The translations under genes were made by a program, and so were the position numbers. From Parvibaculum sp963696585 (lineage in GTDB: Bacteria; Pseudomonadota; Alphaproteobacteria; Parvibaculales; Parvibaculaceae): 64,000 bases of DNA. The notes under the pieces are model-generated. The model was given only the letters and a program-made list of their open reading frames with translations, had not been told where the DNA came from and did not search any database. This document shows positions 35,680 to 44,330 of the stretch, piece after piece; positions within the stretch are counted from its first letter, which is position 1; each line of letters opens with the position of its first letter. The stretch is from assembly GCA_963696585.1 (NCBI GenBank), contig CAVOKW010000035.1:1-64000 (forward strand), in the 5' to 3' direction.

Positions 35680-36528
35680 CTAGTTCCGTTCGCGGCGCGC
35701 AAGGAAGGCCAGACGCTCAAACAGATGCACGTCCTGCTCGTTTTTCAGGAGCGCGCCATGCAGCGGCGGGATGAGCTTTGTCGGATCTTTTTCGCGCAGG
35801 GTTTCGGGCGAAATATCTTCCGAGAGCAGCAGCTTCAGCCAATCGAGAAGTTCCGATGTGGAGGGCTTTTTCTTGAGGCCGGGCACGTCGCGGATTTCAT
35901 AGAAAATCTTCAATGCTTCGCCGACGAGCTTGCTTTTCAGGCCGGGGAAATGCACGTCGATGATCGCGCGCATCACGTCTTCATCGGGGAACTTGATGTA
36001 GTGGAAGAAGCAGCGGCGCAGGAAGGCGTCGGGCAATTCCTTTTCGTTGTTCGAGGTGATGATGACGATGGGGCGGATTTCCGCCTTGATCGTCTCATTG
36101 GTCTCGTAGACATAGAACTCCATGCGGTCGAGTTCCTGCAACAGGTCGTTCGGGAACTCGATGTCGGCCTTGTCGATTTCGTCGATCAGCAGGACGGGGC
36201 GCTTCTCGCGGACGAAGGCCTCCCAGAGCTTGCCCTTGGTGATGTAATTGCGGATGTCATGGACGCGCTCGTCGCCGAGCTGGCTGTCGCGCAGGCGCGA
36301 GACGGCGTCATATTCATAAAGACCCTGATGCGCCTTGGTCGTGGATTTGATGTGCCAGGTGATAAGTTCGGCCTCGAGCGCCTTGGCGACTTCTTCGGCG
36401 AGAACCGTTTTGCCGGTGCCCGGCTCGCCCTTGATGAGCAGGGGGCGCTGAAGCGTGATGGCGGCATTGACCGCGACGCGCAGGTCGTCGGTGGCGATGT
36501 AGTTGTCGGTACCTGTGAACTTCGTCAA
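35680..36528 (-). CDS. MoxR-family AAA+ ATPase (CoxD-like)
   Basis: 282 residues. Walker A GEPGTGKT lies at residues 34-41, Walker B VLLIDEIDKAD around residue 115, and sensor 1 IVIITSNNEKELPDAFLRRC near 153-172, followed by the MoxR lid domain. This is a hexameric chaperone ATPase that works with a VWA partner, here at 34354-35529. Probably starts its own transcript in the 340-base gap shared with flgE. Confidence 0.93.
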   Translation of the reverse strand: MTKFTGTDNYIATDDLRVAVNAAITLQRPLLIKGEPGTGKTVLAEEVAKALEAELITWHIKSTTKAHQGLYEYDAVSRLRDSQLGDERVHDIRNYITKGKLWEAFVREKRPVLLIDEIDKADIEFPNDLLQELDRMEFYVYETNETIKAEIRPIVIITSNNEKELPDAFLRRCFFHYIKFPDEDVMRAIIDVHFPGLKSKLVGEALKIFYEIRDVPGLKKKPSTSELLDWLKLLLSEDISPETLREKDPTKLIPPLHGALLKNEQDVHLFERLAFLARRERN

Positions 36529-36868
36529 AGCAATCCTCCCCAGTCGACGGTCTGACCGCCGCCTTCATGACAATAGGTGTTAACACGCAAACTAGGGCTT
36601 CCCTCCAAGGGGTTCAAGATAAAGGCCTCTTCAGTTCTGGGGGGCGGCGGGCCATTTCTGGCGGGCACTGGCGGACACTGGCGGACAAAATGACCCGGGC
36701 GGGCGGCAGATTTTGCCGGGGCGGGGCAGTTGGTACCCGGCGAAAAGATGGTTTCCACAAGTTAACACATTGAAATTGCTATGTTTTTATCATGGCCCGC
36801 TCCTTGCTCCTTAGGGCGCAAGGCATTGTCCCGCCATTTGACGCGGGCACCACGCATGGAGACAAGTC
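36529..36868. promoter_or_regulatory. 340-base divergent region between MoxR and flgE
   Basis: No gene is visible. The octamer GTTAACAC occurs twice, at 36579-36586 and 36761-36768, and could be a binding site. A sigma-54-type promoter for flgE is listed separately. Two further short repeats of GGCGGACACTGGCGG type occur around 36,660-36,680. Confidence 0.5.
36793..36808 (+). promoter_or_regulatory. Sigma-54-type promoter for flgE-flgK-flgL
   Basis: TGGCCC, five bases, then TTGCT: the GG at -24 and GC at -12 are separated by exactly ten bases, as required for RpoN recognition, and five of six -24 bases match TGGCAC. It stands 61 bases before the flgE ATG. In Caulobacter, the hook genes are class III and RpoN-dependent. 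Confidence 0.6.
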
Positions 36869-38242
36869 ATGAGTTTCTTCGGAACGATGAGCACAGCCAC
36901 GACAGGCATTCGCGCCCAGTCGAGTGCGCTTGGCAATATCTCGGACAATATCGCGAACTCGCAGACCATCGGGTTCAAGCGCACGGATACGGCATTCCAG
37001 GATATCGTGACAGCCTCGACAAGCCGCAACCATTTGCCCGGCGCCGTTCTCGCCACACCGACCTATACGAACTCGGTGCAGGGGTCGATCGACAATTCGT
37101 CGGTGCCGACACATATGGCGATCAATGGCGAAGGATTTTTCATCGTGTCGAAGCAGGTGGCGTCGATTGACGGCAATCCTGTCTATGACAATGTGAACTA
37201 CTATACGCGTCGCGGCGATTTCGCGATGGACAAGTTTGGTTATCTGACCAATGGCGCGGGCTACTCGCTCCAGGGCCTCAGCGTTGATCCGACAACCGGC
37301 AACCCGATTGGTGACTCGCCCTCGCGCATCCAGATCAATCAGGGTTTCCTCGCCGCCAAGACGACAAGCACCATCACCTACAAAACCAATCTGCCGGCTT
37401 TCCCGCAGACAACAAATGCCGATACGGGTGTGGCGGGCAGCGAATTGCTGACGCTTGCCTCGATGACGGGTCAGACCGATCTCGACACGATCACAGCGGC
37501 CAATGAAGATGGCTTCCTTGATCGCACGATTTCAGGTGGCGCTGTGACCGGCTATGACGCGCTTGGCGCACCGGTCAATGTGCAGTTCCGCTGGGCCAAG
37601 GTTGAAAACACGGCAGGCGATGGCGGCACAGGCGGCACGGCTGACGAGTGGACGCTCTATTACAAGAGCAATGACACGGCGAATGACGCAATCTGGACGG
37701 CAACAGGCACAGATTATGTGTTTGATGCGGCGGGCCGGCTTTCACCGGCCGTCGATACTGCCACCATCACCGGCATGACGATTGATGGCGTGTCGTTGGG
37801 TGACGTGACGCTTGACCATGGTGCGTCCAACATCACACAGTTCGAAGATCCAAATGGCAGCGCCGCTGTTTCGAATATCGACCAGAATGGCTATCCCTCC
37901 GGTCAACTGGTGAGCGTTTCTGTTTCGGACAAGGGGCGCGTGACCGGCACTTACACCAATGGCCGCACGGTTGACCTGGCGGAAGTGACGCTGGCGAAGT
38001 TCAACGCCACCGACAAGCTCGAAAAAGTGGACGGCACAGCTTTCGCCGCGACGCAGGAATCGGGCGAACCGATCCTTGGCGGCACGGGCCAGATCATCGC
38101 TTCGGCGGATGAAGCCTCCAATGTCGATATTGCTGACGAGTTTTCCAAGCTCATCATCACGCAGCAGGCCTATTCGGCGGGCACGCGCATGATCACGGCG
38201 ATTGACGACCTGATCCAGCAAACGCTGAACATGAAACGCTAA
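36869..38242 (+). CDS. flgE: Flagellar hook protein FlgE
   Basis: 457 residues. The N-terminal rod/hook motif SALGNISDNIANSQTIGFKR, the central D1 region (THMAINGEGFFIVSK, YYTRRGDFAMDKFGYLTNGAGYSLQG) and the C-terminal helix EFSKLIITQQAYSAGTRMITAIDDLIQQTLNMKR are diagnostic. It assembles about 130 copies into the universal joint outside the cell. It is the first gene of flgE-flgK-flgL. Confidence 0.95.
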   Translation: MSFFGTMSTATTGIRAQSSALGNISDNIANSQTIGFKRTDTAFQDIVTASTSRNHLPGAVLATPTYTNSVQGSIDNSSVPTHMAINGEGFFIVSKQVASIDGNPVYDNVNYYTRRGDFAMDKFGYLTNGAGYSLQGLSVDPTTGNPIGDSPSRIQINQGFLAAKTTSTITYKTNLPAFPQTTNADTGVAGSELLTLASMTGQTDLDTITAANEDGFLDRTISGGAVTGYDALGAPVNVQFRWAKVENTAGDGGTGGTADEWTLYYKSNDTANDAIWTATGTDYVFDAAGRLSPAVDTATITGMTIDGVSLGDVTLDHGASNITQFEDPNGSAAVSNIDQNGYPSGQLVSVSVSDKGRVTGTYTNGRTVDLAEVTLAKFNATDKLEKVDGTAFAATQESGEPILGGTGQIIASADEASNVDIADEFSKLIITQQAYSAGTRMITAIDDLIQQTLNMKR

Positions 38243-38321
38243 GGATGCGCCTGACGTGCGAATGAGCGTCCGGCCCGTCACCCCCTTGCCCGTTTAATCC
38301 CGTCCAGCAGGACTGAGTTCC

Positions 38322-40220
38322 ATGACGCTTTCATCTGCACTTGGCGCATCATTGAGTGGCTTGAACACGACGCAGGCCGCGATTGATGTCGTGTCGCGCA
38401 ACATCGCCAATGCATCAACGCCCGGCTATACCCGCAAGGTGTTGCCGCAAGAGAATGCCCTTGCCGGTGGCGAGGGGATTGGCGTGCGGCGTCAGGCGGC
38501 GCAACGTCAGGTCGACAGCTACTTGCAGCAGCAACTGCGCAGCGAAAGCGCCAAGGGCGCCTATCAAGACATCGTGGCGGGGATGACAACGCGTATCGAC
38601 GGCATGTTTGGCTCGCCCGATTCAGACTCGTCGATTTCCTCCTCGATTGCCAGCCTCTCGGCACGCCTTCAGGAACTGGCCAACAATCCCGAAGACGCTG
38701 CGGCGCGCCAGTCGCTGCTGAACGATGCGACCAACACGGCCGCCCAGCTCAATGACATGTCGGACAATATCCAGTCGATGCGTCTGGAAGCCGAACGCAA
38801 TATCGCGGCGGATGTGGACGCCGCCAATGATCTGCTGGCCAGCATTGCCGATCTCAACAATGAAATCGCGCTGCGTCAGGCAGGCAATGTTTCGGTTGCC
38901 GATCTGCAAGACAAGCGCGACATGCAGATCGACCAGCTCGCCAGGATCATGGATGTGAAGGTTGTTGACCGCCATGACGGGTCGGTGACGATTTTCACAA
39001 CGGGTGGGCAGCTTCTGCTCGACCGCACGCCGGTCCAACTCAAGTTTGACGAACGCACCTCGATTGATGCGGGCGCGATCTATAGTACGGATCCGACCAA
39101 GCGCGGTGTCGGTACGATTACCCTGCAAAACGGATCGTCAAGCACCGATCTGATTGCGGCGGGTGCTTTCCGCAATGGCACGATCGCTGGCAATCTGAAC
39201 ATGCGCGACAATGTGCTGCCCGAAGCGCAGGCGCAGCTTGACGAACTGGCAAGCCAGTTGGCGCTGGCGCTGTCGAGCGAAACCGTGCCCGGCACGGCCA
39301 CAGCATCGGGTCCGGCAGCCGGTTTTGATGTCGATGTCGGCTCGTTCATTTCGGGCAATACAACGGGTGCCACGGGCACCACGATGCAGTTCACCTATAC
39401 TGACGGCACGGGCACGCATAACGTGACCATGGTGCCGGTGAGTGATGCCTCCGTGCTGCCGCTTTCGGGCGATGCCACGGCGCAGGCTGGCGATCAGGTG
39501 ATCGGCGTTTATGTCGGGCCGACGACAACGGCATCTGACATTGCGACAGCGCTGAGCGCGGCCTTGCCCTCGTCGGTGAATGTGAGTGCGAGCGGCAACA
39601 CGCTCAGCATCATGGATGACGGGCTGGGTTCGACCACGATCAATTCGGCGTCGGCCAGCATGGTGATGAATGCCGACACCTATAGCGATGGCCCCGGGAC
39701 GGGCATGGGGCTGGCGCTGTTTGTCGACGGCAACTCGCAGACAACCTATTCAGGCGCGATCGGCGCGACAAACCAGAAGGTCGGCTTTGCCTCGCGCATT
39801 CAGGTGAATGCGGGCATTATCGCTGATGACACGCGGCTTGTGACCTATGGGTCCGACACGCTGATGGGCGACAATTCGCGCATTCTGGAAATGAACAAGC
39901 GCCTGACCACAGACAGCCAGACCTATGCGGCATCGACCGGCATCGGCAGCAAGAACACGCCTTATACAGGTTCCATTGACGCCTTTGCCCGTCGAATTGT
40001 CTCGTTCCAGTCATCGCAGGCGGCTGATGCTGCCAGCAACGCATCGTCTCAGGCCACGGTTGTGAGCGCCTTGCAGGATCGCTTCAATGGCGAGAGCGGC
40101 GTCAATGTGGATGATGAATTGTCAAATCTCCTGGTGTTGCAGAATGCATACGCCGCCAATGCCAGGGTCATGTCGACAATCAAAGATCTCTTCGACGTCC
40201 TTATGAGTATCGGAAGGTAA
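38322..40220 (+). CDS. flgK: Flagellar hook-associated protein 1, FlgK
   Basis: 632 residues, the usual FlgK size. LSGLNTTQAAIDVVSRNIANASTPGYTRK is the standard N-terminus, followed by a long coiled coil and the low-complexity beta-rich middle. The C-terminus SNLLVLQNAYAANARVMSTIKDLFDVLMSIGR is typical. It forms the first hook-filament junction ring. Four bases separate its stop from flgL. Confidence 0.95.
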   Translation: MTLSSALGASLSGLNTTQAAIDVVSRNIANASTPGYTRKVLPQENALAGGEGIGVRRQAAQRQVDSYLQQQLRSESAKGAYQDIVAGMTTRIDGMFGSPDSDSSISSSIASLSARLQELANNPEDAAARQSLLNDATNTAAQLNDMSDNIQSMRLEAERNIAADVDAANDLLASIADLNNEIALRQAGNVSVADLQDKRDMQIDQLARIMDVKVVDRHDGSVTIFTTGGQLLLDRTPVQLKFDERTSIDAGAIYSTDPTKRGVGTITLQNGSSSTDLIAAGAFRNGTIAGNLNMRDNVLPEAQAQLDELASQLALALSSETVPGTATASGPAAGFDVDVGSFISGNTTGATGTTMQFTYTDGTGTHNVTMVPVSDASVLPLSGDATAQAGDQVIGVYVGPTTTASDIATALSAALPSSVNVSASGNTLSIMDDGLGSTTINSASASMVMNADTYSDGPGTGMGLALFVDGNSQTTYSGAIGATNQKVGFASRIQVNAGIIADDTRLVTYGSDTLMGDNSRILEMNKRLTTDSQTYAASTGIGSKNTPYTGSIDAFARRIVSFQSSQAADAASNASSQATVVSALQDRFNGESGVNVDDELSNLLVLQNAYAANARVMSTIKDLFDVLMSIGR

Positions 40221-40223
40221 ATC

Positions 40224-41696
40224 ATGCAGGTCACATCCACACTTGCTCAGGCTCTGAACCGCCGCAATGACATTGCCAGCATGCAGTCGCAGATGGCGGA
40301 TCTGAACCGCCAACTGACGACGGGCCTGAAGAGCGACAGCTATGCCGGGCTAGGGACTGACCGCAATCTGGTGCTCTCGCTCAAAGGGCAGGTGAGCGCC
40401 TATGACAGCTATGCCAAGACCATTGCCACGACACAGCTGCGTATCAAGACGATGTCGGACACGCTGACACGTGTGAACGATATTGCGCGCGGCATGCAGA
40501 CGGATGGGCTGACGGCGGATTTTGATCTCGTTAATGGTTCGCAGACGGCGCAGCAGACCGGCGCGGCGATGAATCTTGACGAACTTGTATCGCTGATGAA
40601 TCTGAGTGTTGAGGATCGTCAGCTTTTTGGCGGTCGCGATACGCAGACAACGCCTGTTGTGCTGCCTGATCTGATGCTCAACGGCGACACGACACATGCG
40701 GGCCTGAAGCAGGTGATCGACGAGCGCAGGGCTGCCGATATGGGTTCAGATGGATTGGGACGGCTCGTCTTTTCATCGACGGGTGCGGGCAATGTCACGC
40801 TTGGCGAAGATGGCTCGGCCTTCGGGTTCAAGTTCGCGGCAGTCAATTCCAGCCTGACGGGTGCAACCGTGACGGGACCGACAGGCGCGCCGGCTTCGGT
40901 TGGCGTTGATTTTGGCGCGACCTTGCCAAACCCCGGCGAGAGCCTTTCCTTCGACATGACCTTGCCCGATGGTACAACGACGACGGTTTCTCTGAAGGCA
41001 ACGACGGCAACGCCTGCGGGCGAAGGCGAATTCACGATTGGCAATGATGCCGCCTCGACGGCCGCCAATTTCCAGTCGGCACTGGATGGCGCGTTGAAAA
41101 CCGAAGCGCAGACAACGCTGCGCGCGGCTTCATCCGTGCAGGCGGCGAATGAGTTTTTCGACAATAACCCTCCCTTGCGTGTTGATGGCACGGGTAACGG
41201 CCTTGTCGCGGGCACGCCGCAGAACACGGTCATCTGGTATCAGGGCGACAGCAGCGGCACGCCGGGCAATAATATCGTGGCCCAGGTGGGCGATGGTCAG
41301 CAGGTGGCCTATGGGGCGCGTGCCGACCAGGCCGCGCTGCGCGATACGATCAAATCGGCGGCGCTGCTTTCGGCGGTTGAATATTCGTCATCGGATGTGA
41401 ATGCCTCGGCCTCCTACAAGGCGTTGCAGACGCGTGTATCCGACAAATTGAGCTTCAAGAACGAGCAGTCGGTTCAGGATATCGTCACGGATCTTGGTCT
41501 GAAGTCGAGCCTGATTGAGCAGACCAAGACACGTCAGGACAATCTGAAGTCGATGGCGCAGGGCCTGCTCGATGAAACACAGAGTGCCGACCCTTATGAA
41601 GTCAGCGTCAAGATCACGACGCTCCAGACACAGCTTGAGGCAAGCTATTCAGTGACATCGATGGTGTCGAAGCTGAACCTTGTGAATTACCTGTAA
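40224..41696 (+). CDS. flgL: Flagellar hook-associated protein 3, FlgL
   Basis: 490 residues. Flagellin-like helices occur at both ends: QMADLNRQLTTGLKSDSYAGLGTDRNLVLSLKGQ at the start and KITTLQTQLEASYSVTSMVSKLNLVNYL at the end. It is longer than the enterobacterial FlgL (317) because of a beta-rich insertion (residues 170-340). It links FlgK to the flagellin filament. Confidence 0.9.
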   Translation: MQVTSTLAQALNRRNDIASMQSQMADLNRQLTTGLKSDSYAGLGTDRNLVLSLKGQVSAYDSYAKTIATTQLRIKTMSDTLTRVNDIARGMQTDGLTADFDLVNGSQTAQQTGAAMNLDELVSLMNLSVEDRQLFGGRDTQTTPVVLPDLMLNGDTTHAGLKQVIDERRAADMGSDGLGRLVFSSTGAGNVTLGEDGSAFGFKFAAVNSSLTGATVTGPTGAPASVGVDFGATLPNPGESLSFDMTLPDGTTTTVSLKATTATPAGEGEFTIGNDAASTAANFQSALDGALKTEAQTTLRAASSVQAANEFFDNNPPLRVDGTGNGLVAGTPQNTVIWYQGDSSGTPGNNIVAQVGDGQQVAYGARADQAALRDTIKSAALLSAVEYSSSDVNASASYKALQTRVSDKLSFKNEQSVQDIVTDLGLKSSLIEQTKTRQDNLKSMAQGLLDETQSADPYEVSVKITTLQTQLEASYSVTSMVSKLNLVNYL

Positions 41697-41716
41697 GGTC
41701 GCACCATTTCGCATTG

Positions 41717-42386
41717 AAGTCGTGGATGCCCCGCCTGAAGCGGGGCATGACGTGCAGGATCATTCCGCTGTCGTCCCGGCACTTGTTGCCGGGACCCCTC
41801 GGGCATTGGGCCGACTGAGGGTCTGCCTGGATCCCGGGAATAAATCCCGGGATGACAGAATGGGAAGACAGGGCCCCGGCGGAAGCGGGGCATTTCGCGT
41901 TTGCCGGTCAGGCTGACAATCAACCAGGTCATTGCCGGGCTTGACCCGGCAATCCAGAACGATACCCACAATGCGCTCGTCCCTGGATGCCCGGATCAAG
42001 TCCGGGCATGACAATGAGTTGGCCCCGGAACAGGTCGGGATGACAGAATGGGAAGACAGGGCCCCGGCGGAAGCGGGGCATGACGTGCAGGATCATTCCG
42101 CTGTCGTCCCGGCACTTGTTGCCGGGACCCCTCGGGCATTGGGCCGACTGAGGGTCTGCCTGGATCCCGGGAATAAATCCCGGGATGACAGGATGGGAAG
42201 ACAGGGCCCCGGCGGAAGCGGGGCATTTCGCGTTTGCCGGTCAGGCTGACAATCAACCAGGTCATTGCCGGGCTTGACCCGGCAATCCAGAACGATACCC
42301 ACAATGCGCTCGTCCCTGGATGCCCGGATCAAGTCCGGGCATGACAATGAGTTGGCCCCGGAACAGGTCGGGATGACAGGATGGGA
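41717..42386. repeat. 333-bp near-perfect tandem duplication built of GC-rich palindromes
   Basis: A block starting at 41737 recurs at 42070, exactly 333 bases later, and the second copy continues to about 42,386. I see only one difference (GACAGAATGGG versus GACAGGATGGG). Each copy contains several palindromes: CCCGGCACTTGTTGCCGGGA, GATCCCGGGAATAAATCCCG, a GCCGGGCTTGACCCGGC element, and GCCCGGATCAAGTCCGGGC. The stretch separates flgL and flaF (convergent) and holds no gene. Near-identity suggests recent duplication. Confidence 0.93.
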
Positions 42387-42392
42387 ATATTT

Positions 42393-42767
42393 TCAGGCGG
42401 CCTTCTGGAAGAGGCCAGCCGCGATTTCGCGATTGATGGTGATCAGCGTATCGAGGAGGCGGGCTTCGCCGGTCGACTGGTAGGTCGCGGTCTGCTTGAA
42501 GATGAAGACGGCGAGGGTCGCGATATTCTGTTTGATCGGCTTGGGGAGGGGATGTTCGTCCTCGGCAGCGGAGGCCGCAAAGACCGTCCAGATCTTGCGA
42601 TTATAAACGAGGACAGGTTCGCTATCCCTGACGCGGACATTGTCGCCCTGGTCGCGCAGTTGCTGAAGTTTCGTTGCAGCCTTCAGTAACAGGGTCGCCT
42701 CAAACTCGCGCGGGTCGGCAATGACCATGCGGGAAGAGTTTGTGTAAGCCTCATGCGCCTTTGACAT
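42393..42767 (-). CDS. flaF: Flagellin biosynthesis regulator FlaF
   Basis: 124 residues. AHEAYTNSSRMVIADPREFEATLLLKAATKLQ opens the conserved FlaF fold, which ends LDTLITINREIAAGL. FlaF and FlbT together control flagellin secretion and translation in alphaproteobacteria: in Caulobacter FlaF is a secretion chaperone of flagellin. The gene overlaps flbT by 17 bases, indicating one transcript. Confidence 0.93.
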   Translation of the reverse strand: MSKAHEAYTNSSRMVIADPREFEATLLLKAATKLQQLRDQGDNVRVRDSEPVLVYNRKIWTVFAASAAEDEHPLPKPIKQNIATLAVFIFKQTATYQSTGEARLLDTLITINREIAAGLFQKAA

Positions 42768-43143
42768 TACCGATCAGCTCCGCTTCGTGCTCGATCAACT
42801 TGCGAGCATCCTTCAGAGCTTTATACATTTCGCCGGTTAAAATTTTACTGTTGATGGCGTCCAGATAGGGGGCCGTGCTGGGCGCGGCCTTGAGCACGTC
42901 TTTCATGAACTCGAAATATGTGGCGTGGTGTCGGCTGGGATCGGTGGCCAGATACATCATCTGCACCAGCAGATAGATTTTCTTGCAGGGCGTGTCGGCA
43001 TCCTCGATGCGCAGGATGTCCTTTTCACGCAGGATGGGCGAGGAGCCCTCGATGAACAGGCGCGTGCGCTGGTCGTCATTGGTGATGACACTGTCGCCCA
43101 GAATGAATCGTTCGCCGGGCTTCAATTCGACTTTCAACGCCAT
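42751..43143 (-). CDS. flbT: Flagellin mRNA regulator FlbT
   Basis: 130 residues with the well conserved opening LKVELKPGERFILGDSVITNDDQRTRLFIEGSSPILREKDIL. FlbT binds the 5' leader of flagellin mRNA and prevents its translation until the hook is finished. The ATG at 43143 is internal to a longer frame; it matches the family N-terminus. It is transcribed on the same strand as the flagellin genes upstream of it. Confidence 0.94.
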   Translation of the reverse strand: MALKVELKPGERFILGDSVITNDDQRTRLFIEGSSPILREKDILRIEDADTPCKKIYLLVQMMYLATDPSRHHATYFEFMKDVLKAAPSTAPYLDAINSKILTGEMYKALKDARKLIEHEAELIGNVKGA

Positions 43144-43241
43144 GACCAGCCAGCCTTCTATGCAAGTGAAAGGAATCACTATCAGCTTGCATTTTAGACC
43201 TATTTGGCGCGGTTGGCGCGGTTGGCGCTGGGGGGGGCGTG

Positions 43242-43269
43242 AAAAAAGGCGGGGAATTGCGTCCCCGCC
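43242..43269 (-). terminator. Rho-independent terminator of the intact flagellin gene
   Basis: On the minus strand, stem GGCGGGGA / TCCCCGCC with a six-base loop is followed by TTTTTT. It lies about 40 bases after the flagellin stop and shields flbT-flaF from flagellin transcription. Confidence 0.85.
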
Positions 43270-43307
43270 TCCAGTCAGTTCTGTTTCTGCGTCGGTTGAA
43301 ACCGCGA

Positions 43308-44117
43308 TCAGCGGATCAGCGAGAGGACGTTCTGTTCAGCCTGGTTGGCCAGCGAGAGCGTCTGTGTGCTGATCGACTGACGGGTCTGAAGAGCCAGCAG
43401 GTTGGCGGATTCTTCGTTCGAGTCAGCCAGCGTGAGGTTACCGGCACCGGTCTGGAGCACGTTGATCAGCGCCTTGGTGAAGTCCTGACGGTTCTGCACA
43501 ACCGAAAGGTTCGCACCGAAGGTTGACGCCTGCTTGCGCAGGGTTGTCGTGGCGGCTGTCAGTTCGTCGATCGAGGTGTTGACGCTGGCGTCATTGGTGA
43601 AGGCAGCTTCGGAGATATCCAGTTCGCTGCCGCCTGCGGTGAAATTCTTGCCGGTGATGTCGAGCTTGGAGGAACCGTCTTCGTTGAACTTCACCGTCAG
43701 CGCGTCGCCCTTGAGCAGGTTGACGCCGTTGAACGAGGCGTCGCCCGCCAACTGGTCGATCTGATTGCGCAGATCGTTGAAGTCCGTCTGGAAGGTTGCA
43801 CGGTCGGTTTCGGCGACCTGGAGAGCCTGGTTGGCGACCGACTTGGCCTGGTCAACGAGCTTCTGGATGACTTTGATGCCTTCGTCAGCGGCCTTCAGCG
43901 TCTGCACGCCGAGGCTTGCCGAGTCGAGCAGGGTGCTCAAGTCGGACGCACGGTTGTTGAGGCCCTGGGCTGTGAAGTAAGACTGGGGATTGTCGAGAGC
44001 GCTCGAAACTTTCAGACCCGTTGCAAGGCGGTTCTGTGTGGTCGACAAAAGCGACGCTGTGTTCTGGAGCGAGAGAAGGTTGGAGCGAACGGCGCTCGTA
44101 AGTGTAATGCCACCCAT
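43308..44117 (-). CDS. Flagellin
   Basis: 269 residues with no central hypervariable domain beyond about 60 residues. N-terminal D0/D1 helices (LTSAVRSNLLSLQNTASLLSTTQNRLATGLKV, FTAQGLNNRASDLSTLLDSASLGVQTLKAADEGI) and C-terminal helices (RQDFTKALINVLQTGAGNLTLADSNEESANLLALQTRQSI) are all intact. A GAAAGGA ribosome site precedes the ATG at 44117. It is the only undamaged flagellin in the window; the companion gene upstream is frameshifted. Confidence 0.95.
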   Translation of the reverse strand: MGGITLTSAVRSNLLSLQNTASLLSTTQNRLATGLKVSSALDNPQSYFTAQGLNNRASDLSTLLDSASLGVQTLKAADEGIKVIQKLVDQAKSVANQALQVAETDRATFQTDFNDLRNQIDQLAGDASFNGVNLLKGDALTVKFNEDGSSKLDITGKNFTAGGSELDISEAAFTNDASVNTSIDELTAATTTLRKQASTFGANLSVVQNRQDFTKALINVLQTGAGNLTLADSNEESANLLALQTRQSISTQTLSLANQAEQNVLSLIR

Positions 44118-44257
44118 AGTACTGTTCCTTTCTAGGAGCAAATTTCATGGCTCGTCCTGAGCCGTGGGTGAACCATAGGGGGGCGCTTCTTAAGACGGCG
44201 TAAATTCCAGAAAAAAAGATGGGGTTTTTATTCTTATTGCGCGGCGTTTGCGAAACG

Positions 44258-44292
44258 AAAAAGAAGAGGCGAAGAAAAACCTTCGCCTCTTC
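44258..44292 (-). terminator. Rho-independent terminator of the frameshifted flagellin gene
   Basis: A perfect 12-bp stem GAAGAGGCGAAG / CTTCGCCTCTTC with a six-base loop, followed on the minus strand by TTTTTC. It lies about 40 bases downstream of the second flagellin's stop. Confidence 0.88.
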
Positions 44293-44330
44293 ATATTCCG
44301 TTCACCCCGTTTTTGCGGGATATCTGAGGC

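Noticed and set aside
41760..42347. Open frames encoding repeated peptides between flgL and flaF
   Set aside because: The 333-bp repeat length is divisible by three, so both copies give the same frames, but there is no ribosome site, codon bias or domain.
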